Source of the DNA: JBEBSD01 sp040394475
GTDB taxonomy: Bacteria > Bacteroidota > Bacteroidia > Cytophagales > Spirosomataceae
DNA: 21,361 nucleotides
Direction: 5' to 3'
Assembly (NCBI GenBank): GCA_040394475.1
Contig: JBEBSD010000093.1
Location: forward strand, 1 to 21,361
A model generated the notes under the pieces. It worked only from the letters and a program-made list of their open reading frames with translations, ran no database searches and had not been told where the DNA came from. The translations under genes were made by a program, and so were the position numbers. Positions 15,253-21,361 of the stretch are shown piece after piece. How positions within the stretch are numbered: position 1 is the first letter of the stretch; each line of letters opens with the position of its first letter.

Positions 15253-15305
15253 CCGGGTTCCGCCCGGAAAACAGGGGCCCGGGCGGAGCGCCCGGACGGA
15301 GCGTC
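15253..15305. repeat. Cluster of GC-rich hairpins with GAG triloops
   Basis: Three short perfect stems follow one another: CCGGG-TTCCG-CCCGG (15253-15267), CCGGGCG-GAG-CGCCCGG (15279-15295) and GACG-GAG-CGTC (15295-15305). The last two share the word CGGAGCG and the same loop. The cluster lies between the divergent helicase and regulator genes. A T-run (15316-15321) follows on the plus strand, but 10 bp away, so it is not a convincing terminator. A REP-like element is possible. Confidence 0.55.
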
Positions 15306-15385
15306 ATCCCTGCGCTTTTTTATAATGGGTTTTTGCGGCAATATGATGGAGTTGTATTATATTGCGGTGCATTTCCGGTTCAATG

Positions 15386-15409
15386 GGATAAACGATTTAT
15401 CCGTTAACG
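15386..15409. promoter_or_regulatory. Palindromic candidate operator upstream of the XRE/S24 regulator
   Basis: GGATAAA-CGA-TTTATCC (15386-15402) is a perfect 7-bp inverted repeat around a 3-bp centre. It is overlapped by a second perfect palindrome, CGTTAACG (15402-15409). The site lies 17-40 bp before the regulator's ATG. Proteins of this type often repress their own gene through such dyads. That assignment is inference. Confidence 0.4.
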
Positions 15410-15426
15410 CGAAGCACCTCAAAAGC

Positions 15427-16119
15427 ATGAACAAAGCAAGCACCACCATTCAGGAACGATTAAAAGAAGTATTTGAGGCCCTCGGTATCAGTATTTACCA
15501 GATTGCGAAGGACTTGAATGAGAATTCATCCAAATTTTATAACATATTGAACGGGAGAGCCAACCCGTCTTATGATACAATTATACGGATTCTGGAAAGC
15601 TACCCCCAGGTCAGCGCCGATTTCCTGTTACGGGGGATGCTGCCGGTGCTGAAGGACGGCAATGCCAGTGTGCGGGCTGCCGTTACCCAGGATGCCTACC
15701 GGGAAATCCCGTATGTTCCGGTACAATTCCATGCGACGTTTGTGGAAACCTATACCGAAGGATTTCGGTACGAAGACATGGATACCTACCCGGTTTCGTC
15801 AGAAATAGCAGGCAGGTTACGGAAGCCCGTCATTATAGAAGTGTCGGGAAACAGCATGAGTCCGCAGCTTGCCGACGGCGCCAAAGTAATTGCCACCCAG
15901 GTCCATACCGGTGACTGGATGTACCAGTCCGGTGGCGTGTATGCGGTGGTATACCGTGATTTTTTCGTCATCAAACGTATTCGTGAAAACGAACTGCTTA
16001 CCCGCAAGTACCTTACCTTACATTCTGATAACCCGTTGGGCGGGAGTGTCAGTGTGCCGGCGGAAGATCTCCGGGGAATCTGGAAGGTACAGGGGATCGT
16101 CTATGCGCCGGTACAGTAG
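15427..16119 (+). CDS. XRE-type transcriptional regulator with S24 (LexA/CI-like) peptidase domain
   Basis: The 230-aa protein has an N-terminal helix-turn-helix (about 7-60; ISIYQIAKDLNENSSKFYNILNGRANPSYDTIIRIL) and a C-terminal S24 domain. The catalytic serine is S143 in VSGNSMSP and the lysine is K183 in FFVIKRI, the Ser-Lys pair of LexA/CI proteins. The only Ala-Gly pair upstream of the serine (128-129) is just 15 residues away, much closer than in LexA. Self-cleavage is therefore uncertain and this may be a signal-binding, non-cleaving member. The open frame extends far upstream without a homologous sequence; ATG 15427 follows a palindromic site and gives the usual N-terminus. uvrD follows 175 bp downstream on the same strand, which suggests, without proof, a role in a damage or stress response. 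Confidence 0.88.
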   Translation: MNKASTTIQERLKEVFEALGISIYQIAKDLNENSSKFYNILNGRANPSYDTIIRILESYPQVSADFLLRGMLPVLKDGNASVRAAVTQDAYREIPYVPVQFHATFVETYTEGFRYEDMDTYPVSSEIAGRLRKPVIIEVSGNSMSPQLADGAKVIATQVHTGDWMYQSGGVYAVVYRDFFVIKRIRENELLTRKYLTLHSDNPLGGSVSVPAEDLRGIWKVQGIVYAPVQ

Positions 16120-16137
16120 GCTGTCCGGAAAGACAGC
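16120..16137 (+). terminator. Weak hairpin after the S24 regulator
   Basis: The 6-bp stem GCTGTC (16120-16125) / GACAGC (16132-16137) has a 6-nt loop and begins right after the stop codon. It is followed by GCGGTTTGTTTC, not a clean T-run. It may attenuate readthrough into uvrD, which has its own promoter candidate further on. Confidence 0.3.
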
Positions 16138-16198
16138 GCGGTTTGTTTCGGGATCCTTAAAAGTTACTGCTCGCGGGAAAGCCGCTGTCAAATTTATT

Positions 16199-16206
16199 TA
16201 TCTTTG
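16199..16206 (+). promoter_or_regulatory. Candidate -7 element for uvrD
   Basis: TATCTTTG matches TAnnTTTG exactly, in the 175-bp gap before uvrD. Transcription would start near 16213, about 80 nt before the ATG. No TTG is found 20 nt upstream, so only the -7 half is supported. Confidence 0.4.
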
Positions 16207-16294
16207 CTCCACGGGCCAAACGGTGGTCCGGCGACAACCAGATTAATGTTCCAATCCCTGCTGTTAACTTGTTTGCAAGGGAGGGTTTTTTGTG

Positions 16295-18556
16295 ATGAAA
16301 GATTATTTATCCAGTCTGAATGAACCTCAGCGAGAGGCAGTGCTGCATGGCCAGGGGCCTTTGATGATTATAGCGGGAGCAGGTTCGGGAAAAACCCGTG
16401 TGCTCACTTTCCGTATTGCACACCTGATTGAAAACGGGGTAGACCCCTTCCGGATTCTGTCATTGACTTTTACGAATAAAGCGGCAGGAGAGATGCGGGA
16501 ACGTATCGAGAAAGCTGTCGGGCCGGAAGCCCGCAATATCTGGACCGGAACGTTCCACTCGGTTTTTGCCAAGATTTTACGTTTCGAAGCCCGTTATCTG
16601 GGCTATACCAGTGATTTCTCGATTTATGACACGGACGATTCCAAGTCGCTCATCCGGAGTATTGTCAAGGAGTTTAATCTCGACGACAAGCTGTACAAGG
16701 CCAACGTGGTATACAACCGCATTTCAGGCGCAAAAAACCGGCTCGTTTCAGCCAATGATTACCTGAATAATGCCCTGATCCAGGCCGATGATGCAGCGGG
16801 CAAACTCCCTGAAATCGGCCGCATATATAAGGCGTATGGCCTTCGCTGCTTTCAGGCCAATGCCATGGATTTTGACGATTTGCTGTTTAATACCAATGTA
16901 CTGTTCCGGGATTTTCCGGAAGTACTGCATAAATACCAGCATAAATTCCATCATGTGATGGTCGATGAGTTCCAGGATACGAACGTTTCGCAGTACCTGA
17001 TCACCCGCAAATTATCGGCCGTGCACCGTAATATATGCGTCGTGGGGGATGATGCCCAGAGTATCTATGCCTTCCGGGGAGCCAACATTGAAAATATTCT
17101 CAATTTCGAGCGGGATTTCCCGGATGTGAAGGTGATCAAGCTGGAACAGAACTACCGGTCTACGCAGGTAATCGTCAACGCTGCCAATTCGGTGATCGCC
17201 CGGAACAAGGCGCAACTCACCAAAAATGTCTTTACCCGGAACCAAGAAGGCGCCCCGATCGACGTGATAAAGGCTGCCTCCGACAACGAAGAGGGCCGCC
17301 TGGTAGCTACCTCCATATTTGAGGAAAAAATGCAGCATGGCCTGAATAACAATAGTTTCGCCATCCTGTACCGGACCAATGCGCAGTCACGGGCATTTGA
17401 AGAGGCATTGCGTAAGCGGGGGATTAAATACCGGATCGTGGGCGGGTTGTCCTTTTACCAGCGTAAAGAAATTAAAGATTTGCTCGCTTATCTGCGGTTT
17501 ACTGTCAACCAGAAGGACGAGGAGGCGTTCAAACGGATTATTAACCTTCCGAAAAGAGGGATTGGCGACGGGACCGTAGCTAAAATCGTTGTCACGGCCG
17601 CCGAAAGCGGGATCGGCCTCTGGGAGGTAGTGAGTGCCATCCATACGCACATAAGCGGGCGGGCGGCGGGCGCTATCGACCAGTTTGCGACTTTGATCAA
17701 AAGTTTCAGGGTGCTGCAGGAAATGGGAAAAGATGCCTACGAAATAGCCAATCATATTGCCAAAGCTTCCGGCCTGCTGAAAGAGCTCCATGAGGACAAA
17801 ACGGTAGAAGGACTGGCGCGCTACGAGAACGTTCAGGAGTTGCTGAATGCGGTGAAGGAGTTTGTGGACCAGGCCGACGAGGATGAAGATACCAGCCTGA
17901 GCGCTTTTCTCCAGTCGGTCTCCCTGCTTACCAATGCCGATGAGCCGGACGAAGACGGCGATCGTGACCGGGTGACGATGATGACGATTCACTCGGCAAA
18001 GGGACTGGAATTCAGGAATGTCTACATTGTCGGAATGGAGGAGGACCTGTTCCCCAGTCAGATGATGCTTGAAAGCCGCCAGGACCTGGAGGAGGAGCGC
18101 CGGTTGTTCTATGTGGCCATTACCCGGGCGGAACAGCAGCTGACATTCTCTTATGCCGACAGCCGTTATCAGTGGGGACGGCTGAAAATGTGCGAACCCA
18201 GCCGGTTCCTGATGGAAGTTGATGTGAAATTTCTCAATCTGGAGGCCCTCAATTCTATTGTAAGGGAAAGACAGGAGTCGCCGAAAGGCGGAATTTCATT
18301 TGTTCGGAAGACACCGGCGCAGCAGCTGACCCCGCCCAAAACTTCGGCTCCCGTCCATACGCCGTCGGAAGATTTTACACCCAGCGATACTACACATCTG
18401 GCAGTGGGACAGCGGATTGAACATCCTAAATTCGGATTTGGAGTAGTTGCCAGAATGGACGTGAGCGGAAGTGACCGAAAGGCCGTAATCAGTTTTGATG
18501 AGGCCGGGGAAAAAACATTGCTGCTGAGCTTTGCCAAGTTGCGCATTCTGGACTGA
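16295..18556 (+). CDS. uvrD: UvrD/PcrA-type superfamily 1 DNA helicase
   Basis: This 753-aa 3'-5' DNA helicase functions in nucleotide excision repair, replication restart and removal of protein-DNA roadblocks. All SF1A motifs are visible: Q-motif LNEPQREAV (8-16), Walker A AGAGSGKT (27-34), TFTNKAAGEMRER (58-70), DEFQDTN (224-230), VGDDAQSIYAFRGA (250-263), LEQNYRST (283-290), TIHSAKGLEF and EERRLFYVAITRAEQQL. The last 50 residues (GQRIEHPKFGFGVVARMDVSGSDRKAVISF..) form the Tudor-like tail which in PcrA/UvrD contacts RNA polymerase, linking it to transcription-coupled repair. ATG 16295 is chosen over the adjacent GTG 16292; a purine-rich GGGAGGG lies about 10 nt upstream. pcrA is an equally good name. 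Confidence 0.96.
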   Translation: MKDYLSSLNEPQREAVLHGQGPLMIIAGAGSGKTRVLTFRIAHLIENGVDPFRILSLTFTNKAAGEMRERIEKAVGPEARNIWTGTFHSVFAKILRFEARYLGYTSDFSIYDTDDSKSLIRSIVKEFNLDDKLYKANVVYNRISGAKNRLVSANDYLNNALIQADDAAGKLPEIGRIYKAYGLRCFQANAMDFDDLLFNTNVLFRDFPEVLHKYQHKFHHVMVDEFQDTNVSQYLITRKLSAVHRNICVVGDDAQSIYAFRGANIENILNFERDFPDVKVIKLEQNYRSTQVIVNAANSVIARNKAQLTKNVFTRNQEGAPIDVIKAASDNEEGRLVATSIFEEKMQHGLNNNSFAILYRTNAQSRAFEEALRKRGIKYRIVGGLSFYQRKEIKDLLAYLRFTVNQKDEEAFKRIINLPKRGIGDGTVAKIVVTAAESGIGLWEVVSAIHTHISGRAAGAIDQFATLIKSFRVLQEMGKDAYEIANHIAKASGLLKELHEDKTVEGLARYENVQELLNAVKEFVDQADEDEDTSLSAFLQSVSLLTNADEPDEDGDRDRVTMMTIHSAKGLEFRNVYIVGMEEDLFPSQMMLESRQDLEEERRLFYVAITRAEQQLTFSYADSRYQWGRLKMCEPSRFLMEVDVKFLNLEALNSIVRERQESPKGGISFVRKTPAQQLTPPKTSAPVHTPSEDFTPSDTTHLAVGQRIEHPKFGFGVVARMDVSGSDRKAVISFDEAGEKTLLLSFAKLRILD

Positions 18557-18707
18557 CTACGGACAGGGGTGTCCGGCGGACGAGAGAATAATTAAAGTGT
18601 TTTATAATCGTATATTTTGAAAAGATCCTGCTTTTAAATGAAGCCGGCGTGGTATGATTTAGTTGACGGCCGATAATAACCACATAATACTTATCACATC
18701 AACACTT

Positions 18708-20204
18708 ATGTTTACAGATAAAGACTTTCAACAGGTAAAGGAGCGTGGCAGTGACCAGGCGCGTGTGCAGGAGCAGATTCAGTATTTTAGGGAAGGATTT
18801 CCTTTTTTGAATTTGTTAAAACCGGCCACGATAGCAGATGGAATTATCAGGTTAACGGAGGAACAGGTTGCTGGTAAGGCGACAGTTTATGAAGATAAAG
18901 TGGCATCCGGTGCGATCAGTGTTCTCAAATTTGTTCCGGCGTCGGGAGCGGCTTCCCGTATGTTTAAATCGTTGTTTGCATTTCTGGAAGAAGGGAAATC
19001 GGATTCGTCGGTAGAAGCTTTTTTTGACAGGTTAACGGAATTTGCGTTTTACAAGCGATTGAAAGGGGCGTTGCATTCGGATGGACATGCGATTGAAACG
19101 GCAGATAAAAAGGTGATCGCGGAATATTTTCTTACGGATAAAGGGCTGGGTTACGGGAGTTTACCGAAGGGATTACTGGAGTTTCATACGTACAAAAGCC
19201 ACCCGAGGACGCCCATGGAAGAGCATTTCGTGGAGGCGGTGTTGTATGCAAACGCAGGCGGGAGTACCCTGCTTCATTTTACGGTTTCTCCCGAGCATCG
19301 TGACAAGTTTGAAAAACTGGTCGTCGAGCGGTTGCCGCTTTATGAAAGCCAGTATGGCGTGAAGTTTTATGTGTCGTTTTCAGAACAGTCGCCTGCCACC
19401 GATACGATTGCGGTTAACCCGGACAATTCACCGTTCCGGGAGCGGGACGGAAGCCTGCTTTTCCGGCCTGCCGGTCACGGGGCGTTACTCCATAATCTGG
19501 GGGAACTGGAAGCGGATGTCATTTTTATAAAAAATGTCGACAATGTGGTGCCGGACCATCTGAAGGATGTTACGGTCTTATATAAAAAGGCGCTGGGCGG
19601 ATTGCTGCTGGAATACCAGGAGAAAATAGCCGGCTACCTGACACAGCTGGAAGCTGGAGCGGCACCGGAATTGATAGCGGAGCTGGATGCGTTTCTGCAG
19701 AAGGAACTGCATGTGGTCCCGCCACAAGGCTTTACCGAATGGAATGAGGCAGATCAAACGGCTTATTTGTTGCGGAAACTGAACCGCCCGCTGCGGGTAT
19801 GCGGCATGGTGAAGAATGAAGGCGAACCGGGTGGCGGACCGTTTTGGGTCGTCAACGGCGACGGCAGCGCTTCGTTGCAGATCGTGGAATCGGCCCAGGT
19901 AAACCTGGAAGATGAGAAGCAAAAGGCCCTGTGGAAGGGTGCAACGCATTTCAATCCGGTAGACCTGGTGGCAGGAGTACGCGATTACAAAGGAGAACTC
20001 TTTGACCTGGCGCGTTACCGGGATGCATCAACAGGTTTTATCACGTCTAAATCGAAAGACGGAAAGGAGCTGAAAGCCCAGGAGCTGCCGGGGTTATGGA
20101 ATGGTTCCATGGCAGACTGGAACACGCTTTTTGTAGAAGTACCGCTCATCACTTTCAACCCGGTTAAGACAGTCAATGATTTGCTGCGGGAACAGCATCA
20201 GTAA
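18708..20204 (+). CDS. DUF4301 family protein, possible nucleotidyltransferase
   Basis: This 498-aa cytosolic protein matches the DUF4301 family of Bacteroidota; no function is established to my knowledge. There is no signal peptide or membrane segment. Conserved-looking motifs are KFVPASGAASRMFK (74-87), LPKGLLEFHTY (152-162), RTPMEEHFVEA (167-177), LLFRPAGHGALLHNL (250-264), VIFIKNVDN (271-279), CGMVKNEGEPGGGPFWV (365-381) and HFNPVDLV (414-421). The order SRM, PKG, GHG, NVDN resembles UDP-sugar pyrophosphorylases (GxGTxM, PPGHGD, SNIDN), so a sugar-nucleotide or other nucleotidyl transfer reaction is a reasonable inference. ATG 18708 gives MFTDKDFQQV; a TTG at 18663 would extend it by 15 residues without support. 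The gene lies 151 bp after uvrD and ends 11 bp before the convergent transporter. Confidence 0.85.
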   Translation: MFTDKDFQQVKERGSDQARVQEQIQYFREGFPFLNLLKPATIADGIIRLTEEQVAGKATVYEDKVASGAISVLKFVPASGAASRMFKSLFAFLEEGKSDSSVEAFFDRLTEFAFYKRLKGALHSDGHAIETADKKVIAEYFLTDKGLGYGSLPKGLLEFHTYKSHPRTPMEEHFVEAVLYANAGGSTLLHFTVSPEHRDKFEKLVVERLPLYESQYGVKFYVSFSEQSPATDTIAVNPDNSPFRERDGSLLFRPAGHGALLHNLGELEADVIFIKNVDNVVPDHLKDVTVLYKKALGGLLLEYQEKIAGYLTQLEAGAAPELIAELDAFLQKELHVVPPQGFTEWNEADQTAYLLRKLNRPLRVCGMVKNEGEPGGGPFWVVNGDGSASLQIVESAQVNLEDEKQKALWKGATHFNPVDLVAGVRDYKGELFDLARYRDASTGFITSKSKDGKELKAQELPGLWNGSMADWNTLFVEVPLITFNPVKTVNDLLREQHQ

Positions 20205-20215
20205 CGGGCAGCCGG

Positions 20216-21160
20216 TTATTTGTCCGGATCGTCGATCTGCCCGGAACCCGTTTCTTGAGGCGGGTTTTTTCTTGCCACGAGCAGGCCGCCTGCGATAATC
20301 AATGCCATCCCGATCAGCATAAAAGAGGTGGGGAGCGACTCTCCGAGACCAATGCCGAGGAGGGTGGAGAAGACAATATTGGAGTAGCTGATGGCAGCGA
20401 CCTGGCCCGCCTTTCCGATGGAGAAGGCCCTGGTCATCAATACCTGGCCGACCATTGCCGATATCCCTAAAAGCAGGAAATAGCCCCAGTAAACCGGTTG
20501 GTGAGGCCATTTGAAATGCCCAAGCAGAAAGTCTAACTGATCCCAGTAAAAAAAATGACCCAGGATCATCGAAATAAGTGGAAGTGCAATTCCGCTGAGC
20601 ATAAACGACATGACGATATAGCGGGAATCGTAAACATAGCTCAATTGTTTGATGGCCATATAGGCGACAGTGGTTAGCAGGGCATTTCCAAGCCCGATCA
20701 GGTGGTTACGGAAGGGCATGGTAAGGTCGGGCTGGAAGATAAACCAGATACCTGATAAACCCGTCAGAATAGCGGCTATTTCCCTGCCGTTGAGTTTTTC
20801 CCCGAAAAGGAAAGCGGAGAAAAGGACCAGGAAAATGGGGTAAGTATATTGATAGGTGGTAGCGCGCCCGAGGCCCAGCGTAGCGATGGCATAGAACAAC
20901 AGGTACAGCGAAAGGGTCCCGATAATGCCACGGAAGAGCAACAGCCCCATCTTTCCTCCCGTATGGACCGGGGGTCGGCGAATCAGACTGCTGCCGATAA
21001 AAAATACTCCCACCAGATTGCGGAAGAAAACCTGCTGAACGGTGTCAAACTCCTTGCTGAGCAGCTTGGAAATGGAGGCCATCAGTGCAAAAGAAAGGGA
21101 CGCCCCGAGCATGAGGAAAACGGCATTGGGAACCCGGTGAGCTTTTACAGACACAAACAA
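20216..21160 (-). CDS. DMT superfamily (EamA) transporter
   Basis: This integral inner-membrane protein of about 314 aa has two EamA repeats and, judged by hydrophobicity, ten membrane helices. The first repeat covers roughly residues 10-145 (NAVFLMLGASLSFALMASISK, then VFFRNLVGVFFIGSSL, LSLYLLFYAIATLGLGRATTYQY). The second covers 165-295 (NALLTTVAYMAIKQLSYV.., VYWGYFLLLGISAMVGQVLMTRAFSIGKAGQVAAISYSNIVFSTLLGIG, LPTSFMLIGMALIIAGGLLVAR). It ends in a short polar tail. Relatives export amino acids, purines or other metabolites; the substrate cannot be told. The start is unclear: TTG 21160 or GTG 21154 keep the first helix whole, while the first ATG (21112) lies inside that helix. The upstream 200 bp hold a tandem repeat and no clear promoter. 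Confidence 0.88.
   Translation of the reverse strand: MFVSVKAHRVPNAVFLMLGASLSFALMASISKLLSKEFDTVQQVFFRNLVGVFFIGSSLIRRPPVHTGGKMGLLLFRGIIGTLSLYLLFYAIATLGLGRATTYQYTYPIFLVLFSAFLFGEKLNGREIAAILTGLSGIWFIFQPDLTMPFRNHLIGLGNALLTTVAYMAIKQLSYVYDSRYIVMSFMLSGIALPLISMILGHFFYWDQLDFLLGHFKWPHQPVYWGYFLLLGISAMVGQVLMTRAFSIGKAGQVAAISYSNIVFSTLLGIGLGESLPTSFMLIGMALIIAGGLLVARKNPPQETGSGQIDDPDK
20245..20270 (+). terminator. Intrinsic terminator of the DUF4301 gene, inside the transporter's 3' coding end
   Basis: The stem AACCCG (20245-20250) / CGGGTT (20261-20266), extended by U-A and G-U pairs, ends in a run of six T (20265-20270). It lies 40 bp after the DUF4301 stop and within the antisense of the last 20 codons of the convergent EamA gene. 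Confidence 0.6.
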
Positions 21161-21280
21161 TCGGATAATGAGGTTGGCCGGATGCCGGCACCATACCGAC
21201 AGGCCGGTAAAAGTAAAAAGTATTCCCGAATCGGAAAAATGTTAGGGATCAGGTGTGGGGTATGTAGGTTTTAGCTGTTG

Positions 21281-21317
21281 GGTATTAGGCATTAGGTAAT
21301 TAGGTAATTAGGTATTA
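21281..21317. repeat. Short tandem repeat GGTATTA/GGTAATTA, five units
   Basis: Units are GGTATTA (21281), GGCATTA (21288), GGTAATTA (21295), GGTAATTA (21303) and GGTATTA (21311), a mix of 7- and 8-bp units. It lies in the 201-bp stretch after the transporter's 5' end, where I see no gene. The stretch may hold the transporter's promoter. Similar TTAGGTA repeats are familiar from intergenic regions of this phylum. Confidence 0.85.
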
Positions 21318-21361
21318 GTTCGGACCGGCTTTTGTCGGCTACCGTAATAAATAACTAAATT

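Noticed and set aside
14983..15426. N-terminal extension of the XRE/S24 regulator
   Set aside because: The extension overlaps the start of the divergent helicase, contains the GC-rich hairpins and the palindromic operator candidate, and has no protein-like pattern. ATG 15427 gives the usual regulator N-terminus.
18560..18575. Hairpin CGGACA-GGGG-TGTCCG after uvrD as a terminator
   Set aside because: A 6-bp stem with no following T-run. It may be chance or a weak pause site.
18640..18707. TTG-initiated N-terminal extension of DUF4301 (start 18663)
   Set aside because: The added 15 residues are unlike the rest of the protein, and ATG 18708 gives a plausible N-terminus after a non-coding leader.

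Overview
The window looks like a chromosomal, mostly housekeeping segment of a Bacteroidota genome, most likely from the Cytophagales (Spirosomataceae/Dyadobacter-like; the rank below order is a guess). The reasons are a C-terminal type IX secretion (T9SS) sorting domain, the lineage-typical gene order bamD-rpoZ-coaBC-DUF4835, an OstA/LptA-like exported protein, DUF4301 and DUF4835 family proteins, several promoters of the Bacteroidota type (TTTG/TTG, 20 nt, TAnnTTTG), and weak or absent Shine-Dalgarno sequences. Base composition is roughly balanced and the genes are tightly packed. I see no tRNA, rRNA, insertion sequence, phage gene or CRISPR array.

Layout. Bases 1-293 are a degenerate tandem repeat, about 51 bp per unit, running almost into an exported SMP-30/gluconolactonase-like gene (294-1238). 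This is followed on the same strand by a low-specificity threonine aldolase (1285-2310). A symmetrical terminator separates these from the minus-strand genes: a lipoprotein dipeptidyl peptidase III (2333-4381), an exported beta-propeller protein of unknown function (4475-5746), rpsT (6028-6291), a DUF4835 gene overlapping coaBC by 16 nt (6532-7467 and 7452-8663), rpoZ (8770-9084), bamD (9112-10023), a small T9SS-sorted protein (10096-10722) and an OstA-like protein (10862-12421). Strong intrinsic terminators separate most of these, including one between rpoZ and coaBC, so the conserved gene cluster is probably two transcripts.

tilS (12550-13890, plus) converges on a DEAD-box RNA helicase (13933-15168, minus). 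That helicase diverges from an XRE/S24 LexA-like regulator (15427-16119), which lies just upstream of a UvrD/PcrA helicase (16295-18556) with its own promoter. A DUF4301 protein (18708-20204) and a convergent DMT/EamA transporter (20216-21160) close the window, followed by short tandem repeats.

Shared themes: envelope biogenesis and secretion (bamD, OstA-like, DUF4835, T9SS-sorted protein), RNA and translation (rpsT, rpoZ, tilS, DEAD helicase) and DNA repair (regulator plus uvrD). I found no clear new multi-gene system. The best leads are (i) DUF4301, whose motifs resemble those of UDP-sugar pyrophosphorylases, (ii) the palindromic site in front of the S24-type regulator next to uvrD, and (iii) four unrelated classes of short intergenic tandem repeat.
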